Below the pieces are notes generated by a model that was not told the DNA's origin, did no database searches, and worked only from the letters and a program-made list of their open reading frames with translations. A DNA stretch of 64,000 nt from Coprococcus_C sp934318045 (lineage in GTDB: Bacteria; Bacillota; Clostridia; Lachnospirales; Lachnospiraceae). Shown in pieces: positions 43,981 through 54,130 of this stretch; within the stretch, counting starts at the first letter, position 1, and each line of letters opens with the position of its first letter. The position numbers were made by a program, and so were the translations under genes. The DNA lies in assembly GCA_934318045.1 (NCBI GenBank), contig CAKREY010000008.1, forward strand, positions 1 to 64,000, in the 5' to 3' direction.

Positions 43981-45252
43981 TTATTTCATTGACGCAAACA
44001 ATGCGGCAATCTCCTCCGGCGACAATGCACGGTTCGAATTGTCATCTATCGGTGCCTGTGCAACGGAAGCGGTATCCGTATGATTCTCTTCCTCCTCCGT
44101 CGCTGCCACGGCAGCTTCTATCTCATGTTCCATCTCATTGGCAGTTTCCGCAATCTCTTCGGTATGCGCTTCTTCCTTAGACACATCCGTCTGCTCCTGC
44201 TGCGGGAACGGAATCACATCCGCCGGTTTTGTGTTATCGGCAGATTTATTTCCTGATGCCAGGTTCCCAAGTAATGCATCGATCATACTCTGATCCATCA
44301 TACCTGCATTTGTCGTATCTTCCTTGAACTGTGCCTCTTCTTTCAGAGTCTGGTCCTCGCTGCCCCCAAACTGGGAGAAGAAGTCTTCCGTATCAAATGC
44401 AGCTGGTTCCTCCTGTTCAGTGTGTGGTGCTTCCGGCTCCATATCCTGTACATGTTCGAGCTCTGTCCGGACATCTGCTGCTTCCGGCTCTGCCGTCTGT
44501 ACGTGATCTGCTGACTCCGGTTCCACATCCTGTACGATATCAGCTGGCTGTGGCAAAGCATCTGCAACAGCTGTCTCCATAACCTGCGCCGGTGCCTCCG
44601 CAACTGACGCAACCGGTGCAGTTGCCTCTACCACCTTCGGTATCTCAATCGCATCCACCGAATCGCGCAATGCCGCAATCTGTGCGGTCGCCTCTGACAA
44701 CTGCGCAACAACTGCCTGTACATCTCCTGTCAGCTTCTCGAAGGCATCAAGAATCATCGCCGTATGATCCGGCTTGTTCTGCGCTTCTAATGCCGCCTGC
44801 ATCTTTTCTTCCTTCTCTTTTTGCTCCGCCTTCTGCGCAGCTTCCTCTTCCTTCTTCCGGTCATAACCGATCAACAGCTTCGCAGTCTTCTTAACAGCTG
44901 CATCCAGCTGTTCTTCCTGTGAAGAAAGATATGTCGCCATCTTCCTCTGCTGTACATAGGAAGCCTTCGCGAGACGCTCCATATCATTCAGGCAATCTAC
45001 CACATCCGAATTATCCTGCTTCATACTCTCCTGCAGTGTCTTCGCTATGAAGTCCTGCATCTGCTGTTCTTTCTCGACCCGTATGTCAACCAGGGACAGA
45101 AGAAATGCATAGATACTGGCAATCAATACCAACGAGATAATCGCGATATAGACTGTCTCCGTACGGTAAGCAAGTGCACAATACACCCACGCCAGAATCG
45201 CTGTGAAACTCACCATACCCAATGTCACCATTCTTTTATATCGATTCCCCAT
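43981..45252 (-). CDS. Membrane coiled-coil protein with FliM/FliN-like terminal motif
   Basis: Family not recognised. 423 residues. Two membrane helices at ~10-55 (TLGMVSFTAILAWVYCALAY and VYIAIISLVLIASIYAFLL) form a hairpin. ~58-235 are charged coiled coil (MERLAKASYVQQRKM, KKEEEAAQKAEQKEKEEK). ~235-400 are acidic, Pro/Ala/Glu-rich and probably disordered, with imperfect repeats of VQDVEPESADH. Two short motifs stand out: MIDALLGNL (~330) and, at the very end, LSPEEIAALFASM, like the N-terminal LSQ(D/E)EIDALL of FliM/FliN/FliY. Last gene of the valS-gdpP-rplI-dnaB run. Possibly a scaffold for a partner recognising that motif. Confidence 0.6.
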   Translation of the reverse strand: MGNRYKRMVTLGMVSFTAILAWVYCALAYRTETVYIAIISLVLIASIYAFLLSLVDIRVEKEQQMQDFIAKTLQESMKQDNSDVVDCLNDMERLAKASYVQQRKMATYLSSQEEQLDAAVKKTAKLLIGYDRKKEEEAAQKAEQKEKEEKMQAALEAQNKPDHTAMILDAFEKLTGDVQAVVAQLSEATAQIAALRDSVDAIEIPKVVEATAPVASVAEAPAQVMETAVADALPQPADIVQDVEPESADHVQTAEPEAADVRTELEHVQDMEPEAPHTEQEEPAAFDTEDFFSQFGGSEDQTLKEEAQFKEDTTNAGMMDQSMIDALLGNLASGNKSADNTKPADVIPFPQQEQTDVSKEEAHTEEIAETANEMEHEIEAAVAATEEEENHTDTASVAQAPIDDNSNRALSPEEIAALFASMK

Positions 45253-45286
45253 CTGTTTTCTGCCTCCTTGTTTTCATTGCTGATTT

Positions 45287-46633
45287 TTATCCCTTATAAT
45301 GCTTCTCCGGATCCGCAAACTTCGTATATTTACCGATCCAGCGCAGATCCACGCTACCGGTCTCACCACTACGTTGTTTGGCGATAATGATCTCGGCTGT
45401 CTGCGGCTTCGTCGTTGTCTCCGGATTGTAATATTCATCTCTGTAAATAAACATAACCACATCGGCATCCTGCTCGATAGATCCAGACTCTCGCAGATCC
45501 GAGAGTACCGGCTTATGATCCGGTCTTGCATCCACCGCACGGGAAAGCTGCGACAATGCAATGATCGGAATCTTCAATTCCTTCGCCAGGTTCTTCAACG
45601 CGCGGGAAACTTCCGCGATAAACTGCTGTCTGCTCTCCACTGCCCTGCTTGGACTCATCAATTGCAGGTAATCGATCATGATTACCTGGACACCGTAATT
45701 CTGTTTCCATTTTCTGGCGATGGAACGGAGCTCCGAGATTGTAACCGAAGAATTTTCTTCGATATACAAAGGCGAATTTGCAACTGCCTCCGTACTCTCA
45801 ATCACCTTGTCCCAATCGTCATCCGACAAATCGCCGACTTTCATGCTTTTCGAATCTACCATGGCATCCACTGCCAGTACACGGCTTGCCAGCTGTTCCT
45901 TGCTCATCTCCAACGAGAAAAATCCGACCGGAATATGCTTCATAACTGCCAGATGATGGGCGATATTCAACACAAATGCGGTTTTTCCCATCGCCGGACG
46001 TGCAGCGACAAGCAGAAGTTCACCTGCATGCATACCGGTCAGCATGTTGTCGAGATCACGGAATCCGGTTGGAATTCCGGTTACCTTTCCATCATGTCTG
46101 GCGGCTTCCTCCATCTCACGGATGACATTCATCACGATATCCCGGATTGGTGTCGTATCGCCGGAGCCATTCCTGTTTTGCACCAGCTTGAAGATACTCT
46201 GCTCCGCACGTTCCATGATATCTTCCACCGGTTCCTGGGACAGATAGCCGTCTTTTTCTGTATTCTCGCAAAGCCGTATCAACTGACGGAGCGCCGCCTT
46301 GTCTTTCACGATCCGCGCATAATCCTTCACCGGTGCATATAGCGCGGTTTCCATTACAAGTTTTGCTAAAACATCTGTATTGGCAACTTCCTCCGGAATA
46401 TTTTTCATCCGGAGTCGTTCCACAAGCGTAACCGGATCCACGCTGGCACCTTCTGCATATAGCTCGACCATATTGTCAAACAGGATTCCATACTGTTTAT
46501 TGTAAAAATCTTCCCCGGTCAGCAGATCTAACACATCCGAGATTGCATCCCGGTTTACAAGCATGGAGCCTATAATGCCCTGCTCCGCCTTATCATTATG
46601 TGGTTGTACCCGTTTTATCGTATTCTCGTCCAT
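45287..46633 (-). CDS. dnaB: Replicative DNA helicase DnaB
   Basis: 448 residues. N-terminal primase-contacting domain (EQGIIGSMLVNRDAI), then the RecA-like motor with Walker A AARPAMGKTAFVLNIA, VIMIDYLQLMS and LSQLSRAVDARPDHKP. Unwinds DNA at the fork. Usual gene order gdpP-rplI-dnaB is kept; 95 nt after rplI. Confidence 0.97.
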   Translation of the reverse strand: MDENTIKRVQPHNDKAEQGIIGSMLVNRDAISDVLDLLTGEDFYNKQYGILFDNMVELYAEGASVDPVTLVERLRMKNIPEEVANTDVLAKLVMETALYAPVKDYARIVKDKAALRQLIRLCENTEKDGYLSQEPVEDIMERAEQSIFKLVQNRNGSGDTTPIRDIVMNVIREMEEAARHDGKVTGIPTGFRDLDNMLTGMHAGELLLVAARPAMGKTAFVLNIAHHLAVMKHIPVGFFSLEMSKEQLASRVLAVDAMVDSKSMKVGDLSDDDWDKVIESTEAVANSPLYIEENSSVTISELRSIARKWKQNYGVQVIMIDYLQLMSPSRAVESRQQFIAEVSRALKNLAKELKIPIIALSQLSRAVDARPDHKPVLSDLRESGSIEQDADVVMFIYRDEYYNPETTTKPQTAEIIIAKQRSGETGSVDLRWIGKYTKFADPEKHYKG

Positions 46634-46728
46634 ACTTTCGTTTTTCCTATATGCTCTGCATCGCCCTGTATGAATCCATGTCGCTGCACGAACTTCCCTG
46701 CGTCCACGCCGTCCCCGGATTCCCGGAT

Positions 46729-47175
46729 TTATGCTTCTATAATCTTCACTGTCATCTCAGCTGTCACTTTGGAATGCAGCTTAATCCCTACCGTCCGTGT
46801 GCCTGGTGCTTTGATCGCATCTTTCATCACAATTTTCTTCTTGTCAATATCATGACCGAGCTGTTCCTTGATTGCTTCTGCAATTTCTTTTGAGGAAATC
46901 GAGCCAAATGTTCTACCATTTTCTCCCATCTTGATAGAGAGTGTGATACTTTCTTTCTCCATCTGTGCTGCCAGTGCCTGTGCGTCAGCGAGCACTTCTG
47001 CAGCAACCTTGTCCTCGTGTGCCTTTTTCAGCTTCAGGTCATTGATGTTTTTCGGTGTTGCTTCGATACCAAGTTTCTTTGGAAGCAGCATATTTCTGGC
47101 GTATCCGTCAGACACTTCCACCAGCTGGTCTTTCTTTCCAAGGCTCTTTACGTCCTGCAATAAAATAACTTTCAT
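46729..47175 (-). CDS. rplI: Ribosomal protein L9
   Basis: 148 residues. Starts MKVILLQDVKSLGKKDQLVE with GYARNMLLPKK; C-terminal domain has GRTFGSISSKEIAEAI. The ATG shares one base with the gdpP stop codon (TAATG), so translation is coupled. Confidence 0.97.
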   Translation of the reverse strand: MKVILLQDVKSLGKKDQLVEVSDGYARNMLLPKKLGIEATPKNINDLKLKKAHEDKVAAEVLADAQALAAQMEKESITLSIKMGENGRTFGSISSKEIAEAIKEQLGHDIDKKKIVMKDAIKAPGTRTVGIKLHSKVTAEMTVKIIEA

Positions 47176-49223
47176 TAGATATCTCCTTCCCGATACATCT
47201 CATCCAAAAGAGACTTTAACTGTATCAATACCATTTCGTTTGTACTATCTGTAAACTGGGCACCGGCAATATTTGCATGGCCGCCGCCACCCATCTTCTC
47301 CATAATAATCTGCACATTGACGTCATCGACCGAACGTGCACTCATATAGACTGTACCATCCTTCTCTGTCGTGACAAACGATGCACGGATGCCCTCAATA
47401 TTGAGCAGATCATTTGCAACCTTCGCTGCAACGACCGTTGGCGCATCCGACTCCTTCGGTGCAACCGTCGAAATTGCAAAATGCTCCATATAGATTTCTG
47501 AATTCAACACGCCTTCTGCCAGCTGCCGATAGGTATACATATCGCTGCGGAACATCTTTCTGACACGCACAACATCCGCACCACTCCGGCGCAGATACGA
47601 TGCGGCATCAAACGTCCGCACGCCTGTCTTCGTCAGGAAATTATCCGTATCAATCACGATACCGGCGTACATCGCATCTGCCTCGATCGGACGAAGTTTG
47701 ACTTTGCCCTCGATATATTGCAAAATCTCCGCGATCATCTCACACGCCGAGCTTGCATATGGCTCAATATAAGAAAGTGTTGCATTTGCGATAACTTCAT
47801 CCGACTGTCTGTGATGGTCAAACACCACGATCGACTTTGCCAGACTCAATAGTTCCTCACACTCTGTCATGCTCGGTTTATTTACATCTGTAACAACAAC
47901 AAGCGTATTCGGTGTAACCTGGCTGATTGCCTGTTCACTGTTGATAATCATGTCATCGCCATAAACGCTGTTACCTATAAATCCGCTGATAATCGGGCGG
48001 ATTGCAGAAGTCACTTCGTTGACTACGATCGATGCTTTTTTGTTCAGCGTCTTTACCAGCCGGTATACACCGACAGCAGAGCCAAATGCATCCGCATCCG
48101 GCCGCTTATGTGCCATGATGATCACACTGTCCTTCGTCGTGAGCAGTTCCTGGAATGCCTGCGCCTTGACACGTGCTTTTACCGTTGCTGATTTCTCTGT
48201 GCCGGCGCTCTTACCACCGAAATACGTCGTCTTGTCGCCGTATTTGACAACCGCCTGATCGCCGCCGCGTCCAAGCGCCAGTCCAATCGCCGTCCGCGCA
48301 CGCTCATATGCCTGTGAAAAACTGTCCGTGCCGGCGCCGACACCAATACTTAGAGTTACCGGAATCTCATTTCCGACATTGATACTCTTTACTTCATCCA
48401 AAATTGCGAATTTCGTTTCGCGCAGCTGTGGCAGATATTGCTGTCGGAATACGAAGAAATACTTATCTTTCTCCATCTTCTTTCCAATCGCATCAATCGT
48501 CGACAGATACATATTGATCCGGCGGTCTACCAGCGCTTCCACAAGGGAATGCCGCACTTCTTCTGTGTTGTCCATGACTTCATCGTAGTTGTCAATGTAT
48601 AAAAGTCCTGCCACTAACTTCTGGTCTTCATTTTCCTTCTTGAATGTGCGAAGTTCTGTCTCATCATACAGATACAACGTGATCATGGCATCCGCCTTAT
48701 GATCTGCCGTTGTCTCCTCATCCGGCTCCATCAGCGCATCTGTAAAATCAATTCTCCGCAGAATGGCCCGGTAAACACGATTGTTATATTCGAGATCCAT
48801 CTGCATCTCCTCAGAGGAAAGTGCCTCGGAATCAATCGCCGGAAATATCATATTGATATTTTTGCGGATCCGTTTTTGCGCACCATCACCGATATCCTCC
48901 ACAAACTTTGCATTTCCCCACAGGATTTTACCATCGGTATCAAGCAACGCATATGGAATATCAAGTTCTTTCAGAAGTTCCTTCTGTATCTGTCCCTGTT
49001 CAAGCGCGAACCGGAACACGACCGGCATGATTGCAGTTTTCATGACAATATACAAGACAATCTCGCAGAGTAAGAAGATTGTGACCGCAATCCCGGCAAT
49101 CACTCCGCTTTGCCTGTCATGCACATACAAAACTGCAACCATTCCAACCAGCATCACGGTCAGAATCATCGGCGTAAGCAGATACCACCGGATTTTCTGT
49201 TTTAAGATTTTTTCATTATTCAT
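47175..49223 (-). CDS. gdpP: Cyclic di-AMP phosphodiesterase GdpP
   Basis: A GTG at 49232 is possible, but ATG at 49223 has GGTGAAGG upstream; 682 residues. Two membrane helices (~12-55), a PAS-like domain (~70-160), a degenerate GGDEF domain (~175-305) and the DHH-DHHA1 catalytic part with MAHKRPDADAFGSA, VVFDHHRQSDE and GGGGHANIAGAQF. It cleaves c-di-AMP and so affects wall and potassium balance. Usual place before rplI-dnaB. Confidence 0.95.
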   Translation of the reverse strand: MNNEKILKQKIRWYLLTPMILTVMLVGMVAVLYVHDRQSGVIAGIAVTIFLLCEIVLYIVMKTAIMPVVFRFALEQGQIQKELLKELDIPYALLDTDGKILWGNAKFVEDIGDGAQKRIRKNINMIFPAIDSEALSSEEMQMDLEYNNRVYRAILRRIDFTDALMEPDEETTADHKADAMITLYLYDETELRTFKKENEDQKLVAGLLYIDNYDEVMDNTEEVRHSLVEALVDRRINMYLSTIDAIGKKMEKDKYFFVFRQQYLPQLRETKFAILDEVKSINVGNEIPVTLSIGVGAGTDSFSQAYERARTAIGLALGRGGDQAVVKYGDKTTYFGGKSAGTEKSATVKARVKAQAFQELLTTKDSVIIMAHKRPDADAFGSAVGVYRLVKTLNKKASIVVNEVTSAIRPIISGFIGNSVYGDDMIINSEQAISQVTPNTLVVVTDVNKPSMTECEELLSLAKSIVVFDHHRQSDEVIANATLSYIEPYASSACEMIAEILQYIEGKVKLRPIEADAMYAGIVIDTDNFLTKTGVRTFDAASYLRRSGADVVRVRKMFRSDMYTYRQLAEGVLNSEIYMEHFAISTVAPKESDAPTVVAAKVANDLLNIEGIRASFVTTEKDGTVYMSARSVDDVNVQIIMEKMGGGGHANIAGAQFTDSTNEMVLIQLKSLLDEMYREGDI

Positions 49224-49254
49224 ATCCTTCACCCACAGAACTTTATGAACCGGA

Positions 49255-51933
49255 TTATTTTGCTATATTGGCAAGCCGCTCTTTTACCTGTTCCAATGTC
49301 TCTGTATATTTCTGCAGCTTTGCCCGTTCTTCCTCAACCTTTGCTGCTGGTGCCTTGTCGACAAACTTTGGATTTGCCAGCATGCCGGATGCACGCTTGA
49401 TCTCCGCCTCCAACTTCGTCTGTTCCTTCGTCAGACGCTCGATCTCCTTATCGATATCCACAAGCTCTGCAAATGGAATGTAGATTGCTGCATCATGGAT
49501 CACAACGGATACCGCATCGTCAGCGATTCCACTCTTATCTGCCTGTACATGTACTTCGTTTGCATAGCCAAGCATCGCGAAGAAATTCTTACTTGCCTCA
49601 AAGATCGCGCGGATTTCTTCCTTCGGTGATACGACGTAAACGCTTGCCTTTCTGCTCGGTGCGACATTCATCTCTGTACGCACGTTACGGATGCCGCGTA
49701 CCGCTTCCTTGATCTTATCCACAGCAGCCTCATCTGCCTTGAAATCAAATGCCTTGTCATATTCCGGCCACTTGGAAATCATGATAGATTCCTCGTCGGT
49801 CAGTGTACAGAAGATCTCCTCTGTTACAAATGGCATATATGGATGCAGCAGCTTCAGACCGGTTGTAAGAACGGTCTTCAATGTCCAGAGTGCCGCTGCC
49901 TTTGTCTCATCGGCATCATCCCAGAGTCTTGGTTTTACCATCTCGATATACCAGTCACAGAACTCCTCCCACAGGAAATCGTAAAGCTTTGATACCGCGA
50001 TACCAAGCTCAAACTTCTCCATATTATCTGTAACTTCCTGAACGAGATCATTCATCTTAGATAAGATCCACTTATCTGCGAGGGTGAAGCCATACTGCTT
50101 CATCGCAGCGTCGACATCACCTGTCATGGCAGCATCAATCCCTGTGATATCTGCCTTCTCAATATTCATCATGATAAATCTGGATGCGTTCCAGATCTTA
50201 TTTGCAAAATTACGGCTTGCCTCGACTCTCTCCCAATAGAAACGCATGTCGTTACCCGGTGCATTTCCGGTGATCAGTGTGAATCGAAGTGCATCGGCAC
50301 CATACTTGTCAATGACCTCCAGCGGATCGATACCATTTCCAAGCGACTTACTCATCTTACGTCCCTGATCGTCTCTGACCAGACCATGGAAGAGTACCGT
50401 GTGGAACGGAAGCTTGCCTGTCTGCTCGATGGATGAAAATACCATACGGATGACCCAGAAGAAGATAATGTCGTACCCGGTTACAAGCACATCTGTCGGG
50501 AAGAAATAGTCCAGATCTTCCGTCTTGTCCGGCCAGCCAAGTGTAGAGAATGGCCAGAGTGCAGAGGAAAACCATGTATCGAGTGTATCCTCATCCTGTT
50601 TTACATGGTTGCTTCCACATTTTGGACAGGTGCAGACGGTCTCCTTCGATACGATCGTCTCGCCGCAGTCCTGACAGTAATATGCAGGGATACGATGTCC
50701 CCACCAGAGCTGTCTGGATACACACCAGTCACGGATATTATCCAGCCAGTTATAATATGTCTTGTCCATACGCTCCGGAATCAGCTTCAGTTTACCGCTT
50801 ACTACCGCTTCCTTCGCCGGCTTTGCCATCTCACTCATCTTGACGAACCACTGTGGCTTTACAAGCGGCTCTACGGTTGTCTTACAACGGTCGTGTGTAC
50901 CAACCATATGCTTGTGTGGTACGATCTTCACGAGAAGTCCGAGCGCATCGAGATCTGCAACCATTGCCTTTCTTGCCTCGTAGCGGTCCATACCGGCATA
51001 CTTGCCGCCAAGCTTGTTGATTGTGGCGTCATCATTCATAATATTGATCTCTTCGAGATTATGACGCTTTCCTACCTCGAAATCGTTTGGATCGTGTGCC
51101 GGTGTGATCTTTACACAGCCGGTTCCGAAATCTTTATCTACATACTCATCCGCAATCACCGGGATTTCACGATCCGTGAGTGGCAGCTTCAGCATCTTGC
51201 CGACAATATCCTTGTACCGCTCATCCTCCGGATTCACTGCCACGGCTGTATCGCCAAGCAATGTCTCCGGACGTGTCGTTGCGATCTCGACGAATCTTCC
51301 TTCCTCGCCAACAACCGGATAATTGATGTGCCAGAAGAAACCGTCCTGCTCCTCGTGTACAACCTCTGCATCGGAAATCGATGTCTCACAGACCGGACAC
51401 CAGTTTACGATACGGGAACCACGATACATATATCCCTTTTCATACAGCTTGCAGAATACCTCTGTAACTGCCTTGTTATTTCCTTCATCCATCGTGAAAC
51501 GCTCACGGTCCCAGTCTGCAGAGGAACCCATCTTCTTCAACTGGTTGACGATCTTGCCGCCGTACTCTCTACGCCAGTCCCAGACACGCTCCAAGAATTT
51601 CTCACGTCCAAGATCCTCCTTGTTGATGCCTTCCTTCTTCAAAGCCTCGATGACCTTAACCTCCGTCGCGATGGCCGCATGGTCGGTTCCCGGCTGCCAC
51701 AGTGCATTGTAGCCCTGCATACGCTTGAAACGGATCAGGATGTCCTGCATCGTGTTATCGAGTGCATGTCCCATATGCAGCTGTCCGGTAATATTTGGTG
51801 GCGGCATCACAATGGTGAACGGCTTTTTGCTCCGGTCTACCTCCGCATGAAAATATTTGTTTTTTACCCATTTGTCATACAGACGCGGTTCGATCTCCGC
51901 CGGGTTGTAGTTCTTCTCTAATTCCTTCGCCAT
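49255..51933 (-). CDS. valS: Valyl-tRNA synthetase
   Basis: 892 residues. PPPNITGQLHMGHAL (HIGH box), KMSKSLGNGIDPL (KMSKS), an editing domain (TTRPETLLGDTAVAVNP) and the C-terminal coiled-coil arm (RLTKEQTKLEAEIKRASGML) are complete. The 77-nt gap upstream is too short for a T-box. It follows a coiled-coil gene and precedes gdpP by 31 nt. Confidence 0.97.
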   Translation of the reverse strand: MAKELEKNYNPAEIEPRLYDKWVKNKYFHAEVDRSKKPFTIVMPPPNITGQLHMGHALDNTMQDILIRFKRMQGYNALWQPGTDHAAIATEVKVIEALKKEGINKEDLGREKFLERVWDWRREYGGKIVNQLKKMGSSADWDRERFTMDEGNNKAVTEVFCKLYEKGYMYRGSRIVNWCPVCETSISDAEVVHEEQDGFFWHINYPVVGEEGRFVEIATTRPETLLGDTAVAVNPEDERYKDIVGKMLKLPLTDREIPVIADEYVDKDFGTGCVKITPAHDPNDFEVGKRHNLEEINIMNDDATINKLGGKYAGMDRYEARKAMVADLDALGLLVKIVPHKHMVGTHDRCKTTVEPLVKPQWFVKMSEMAKPAKEAVVSGKLKLIPERMDKTYYNWLDNIRDWCVSRQLWWGHRIPAYYCQDCGETIVSKETVCTCPKCGSNHVKQDEDTLDTWFSSALWPFSTLGWPDKTEDLDYFFPTDVLVTGYDIIFFWVIRMVFSSIEQTGKLPFHTVLFHGLVRDDQGRKMSKSLGNGIDPLEVIDKYGADALRFTLITGNAPGNDMRFYWERVEASRNFANKIWNASRFIMMNIEKADITGIDAAMTGDVDAAMKQYGFTLADKWILSKMNDLVQEVTDNMEKFELGIAVSKLYDFLWEEFCDWYIEMVKPRLWDDADETKAAALWTLKTVLTTGLKLLHPYMPFVTEEIFCTLTDEESIMISKWPEYDKAFDFKADEAAVDKIKEAVRGIRNVRTEMNVAPSRKASVYVVSPKEEIRAIFEASKNFFAMLGYANEVHVQADKSGIADDAVSVVIHDAAIYIPFAELVDIDKEIERLTKEQTKLEAEIKRASGMLANPKFVDKAPAAKVEEERAKLQKYTETLEQVKERLANIAK

Positions 51934-52010
51934 GTCTTTCTTCCTCCATATTTTGAATGATGTCGCATAAAATACACAATCATAATTTTCTCATTTTATT
52001 TCTATCTGCG

Positions 52011-53297
52011 TTACAATTCCAGCTTATAGGCTGCAAGCAATTCCCTGATATATGTTTCAATTCCCGGATTTGCCTGGATAGATGCTTTTAATGCATTGGC
52101 TGCATTCTGACGTATCTTCTCAAAACCGGCAACGGTTTCCCGTATTTTCTGCCGGCGCACATTCAGTCCATGCTTGATCTCGACCATCTCCCGCCGGTCA
52201 ATCAGCGCGTTCGTCTGATTTGGCCAGACATACGGATCCGCGACACCGATATCCGACAATTGTTTGATTAGTTTCTCACATGCATACGTATAACTCTCGC
52301 TTGCCTGCGAATACCGTTTGGCATCCCGCTGCATCTGATTATATGATTCATACCGGTACGTCAGTTCTTTGCTCGAATTGACATCGTATTTTTCATAGAT
52401 ATAGTCTAACGTGTTTGTGTTGTTCACATATTTTGCTTTGACTTTGTTCAGCAGGGAAACTGCACGCGCAAGCTTTGCATCTGTCTCCTGCACACGCCGG
52501 CAGAGGCTGTTGTAGCGCAGATAACATACCGCAAAACAGATTACTGCGATGGCACCCTCGATAGCTGCCGGAAGCATGACATTTCTTTTTCCAAGCAAGG
52601 CAATCCCAAGCAGTGTCGCACTGACAAGCAGAAACACGACCAACACTGCGATCAACGCGTTCCGGATCCGGTATGCATTGTCCGTATCTTCCACGCGGGA
52701 GTATTTCAAGTCTTCTTTCTCTCCCTCCAGGTATCCCATATCGTTTTTGAGCATCGCGTCCCGTGCTTCCATATTGTTCAGATTCCGTATCGTATCCGGG
52801 ATTTCCTCTTCCCATCGTTTCATCGTCCGGTACTGGTCTGTCGTGAGCAGATTTTCCGACTTCTGGTACTCGCTGCGCTTGCCATCCGTCTTTTCGATTT
52901 CCTTTGCCGTATCGACAATCGCCTGTGCAAGATCAACCGGGAGTTCTTCAATCCTCTGGATATCAACCAGATAGTCGGTCACGACTTTATATTCCCGCTG
53001 CATGTCTTCCATGTGATAAGAAGCATCCACCATCTGCTCGCAGAAATCACCCACCGTTTTGCGCTCCTGGTTGGAAGAAACGGTATCTTTGACTTCCCTT
53101 CGGATCTCAGGATCGACACGTTCCCGCAAAACTGCTTTTTTTGTCGCGCGTCTGGCTTTTTCTTTATTTTTCTGTGCTCTCGACTGATTCCTGCGTTTTC
53201 TGCGTTCTTCCCGCAACCGTTCCTGTTCCTCAATCAAGGCATCATATTCGGCATCATCCTCATTCAAGTATGCCTTGATTTTTTGAAACATTCCCAT
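52011..53297 (-). CDS. Membrane coiled-coil protein (fourth gene of the DUF5717 operon)
   Basis: 428 residues, family not recognised. A basic coil-forming start (LREERRKRRNQSRAQKNKEK) is followed by long helices (~95-205), two membrane helices at about 215-260 (IRNALIAVLVVFLLVSATLL and AAIEGAIAVICFAVCYL), then more helices (~265-428). Predicted to have both ends in the cytoplasm. Its ATG shares one base with the stop of the TPR gene (TAATG), so expression is tied to it. Probably the membrane base of the complex coded by this operon; inference from context. Confidence 0.65.
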   Translation of the reverse strand: MGMFQKIKAYLNEDDAEYDALIEEQERLREERRKRRNQSRAQKNKEKARRATKKAVLRERVDPEIRREVKDTVSSNQERKTVGDFCEQMVDASYHMEDMQREYKVVTDYLVDIQRIEELPVDLAQAIVDTAKEIEKTDGKRSEYQKSENLLTTDQYRTMKRWEEEIPDTIRNLNNMEARDAMLKNDMGYLEGEKEDLKYSRVEDTDNAYRIRNALIAVLVVFLLVSATLLGIALLGKRNVMLPAAIEGAIAVICFAVCYLRYNSLCRRVQETDAKLARAVSLLNKVKAKYVNNTNTLDYIYEKYDVNSSKELTYRYESYNQMQRDAKRYSQASESYTYACEKLIKQLSDIGVADPYVWPNQTNALIDRREMVEIKHGLNVRRQKIRETVAGFEKIRQNAANALKASIQANPGIETYIRELLAAYKLEL

Positions 53298-54130
53298 TAA
53301 ATCGCCTGCTCCCTGAATTCATCCTTCAACTGTCCAAGAATAATATCCATTCTTTTGTCATAATCTATCATATCTTTGTTCATCCGGTTATACACCGCGC
53401 GTTGCAGCATAGAGAAAATCGTCATCTCCCGGACATCTTCATTGGAATCACCAATCTCTATCATCAGATTCTCGAAATTATCATCATCGAGATCAAACTT
53501 CCGCATCTCCTGTTTCAGGGTTGTCGCATCATTGCCCGCCGAAAATACAATCAGATAGCTGCGCAGGCTCTCCTCATTTCCGTTTAGTTCATATGCTTTC
53601 ATAAAATACCGCTTGGCATCTTCCACATCCATATTGTTTGCAGCTGCCACGCCGCGGTTATGATATACATTTCCCAGGAACACGTTGTCGTTGATGTCCT
53701 GCTGGTTATCTAATATCTCATCATAGATTGACGCAGCCTTAATATACCGGCGGTACCCGAGATAACTGTCTGCCTTCAGCTTCTTACGCTGGCTCGACTT
53801 CAATCTCCGGTACTTCTGCCATGCTTCCACATAGGTTGCGATTTCATCCGGCGTGTAATAATCTCCCGCATTCAGGATCTCCACAAGCAGATCCTGTGCA
53901 AATGTTGCCTTGTTGGACAGCGCCACAAGCTTCGCCGCAAGCTCCGGCATATCAAGCTCATCGCGGATCCAGTCAAACAACTTATCCGACAGGGACGACT
54001 TCGAGATCAAAACCGTGTTGTTGTAAATATAAAAGCACAACTCCTCATACGTGTTGATTTCGACTTTTGTATTCAGAAATATAAACGGATGCGATGCTTC
54101 TTTTTTTGTACATAGGATTATCTTTGACAT
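53297..54130 (-). CDS. TPR-containing cytoplasmic protein (third gene of the DUF5717 operon)
   Basis: 277 residues, no membrane segment. A mixed N-terminal region (SKIILCTKKEASHPFIFL, YEELCFYIYNNTVLI) leads to helical repeats, the clearest being YHNRGVAAANNMDVEDAKRYF (~170-205), a TPR. The last ~60 residues are acidic. Stop and start codons overlap those of the neighbouring genes by one base on each side, a rare degree of packing that indicates fixed stoichiometry. Function unknown. Confidence 0.65.
   Translation of the reverse strand: MSKIILCTKKEASHPFIFLNTKVEINTYEELCFYIYNNTVLISKSSLSDKLFDWIRDELDMPELAAKLVALSNKATFAQDLLVEILNAGDYYTPDEIATYVEAWQKYRRLKSSQRKKLKADSYLGYRRYIKAASIYDEILDNQQDINDNVFLGNVYHNRGVAAANNMDVEDAKRYFMKAYELNGNEESLRSYLIVFSAGNDATTLKQEMRKFDLDDDNFENLMIEIGDSNEDVREMTIFSMLQRAVYNRMNKDMIDYDKRMDIILGQLKDEFREQAI

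Noticed and set aside
50605..51921. 438-residue plus-strand ORF opposite valS
   Set aside because: Antisense of a fully conserved valyl-tRNA synthetase; no family resemblance.
51934..52010. T-box leader before valS
   Set aside because: Only 77 nt available and no T-box sequence or specifier stem visible.
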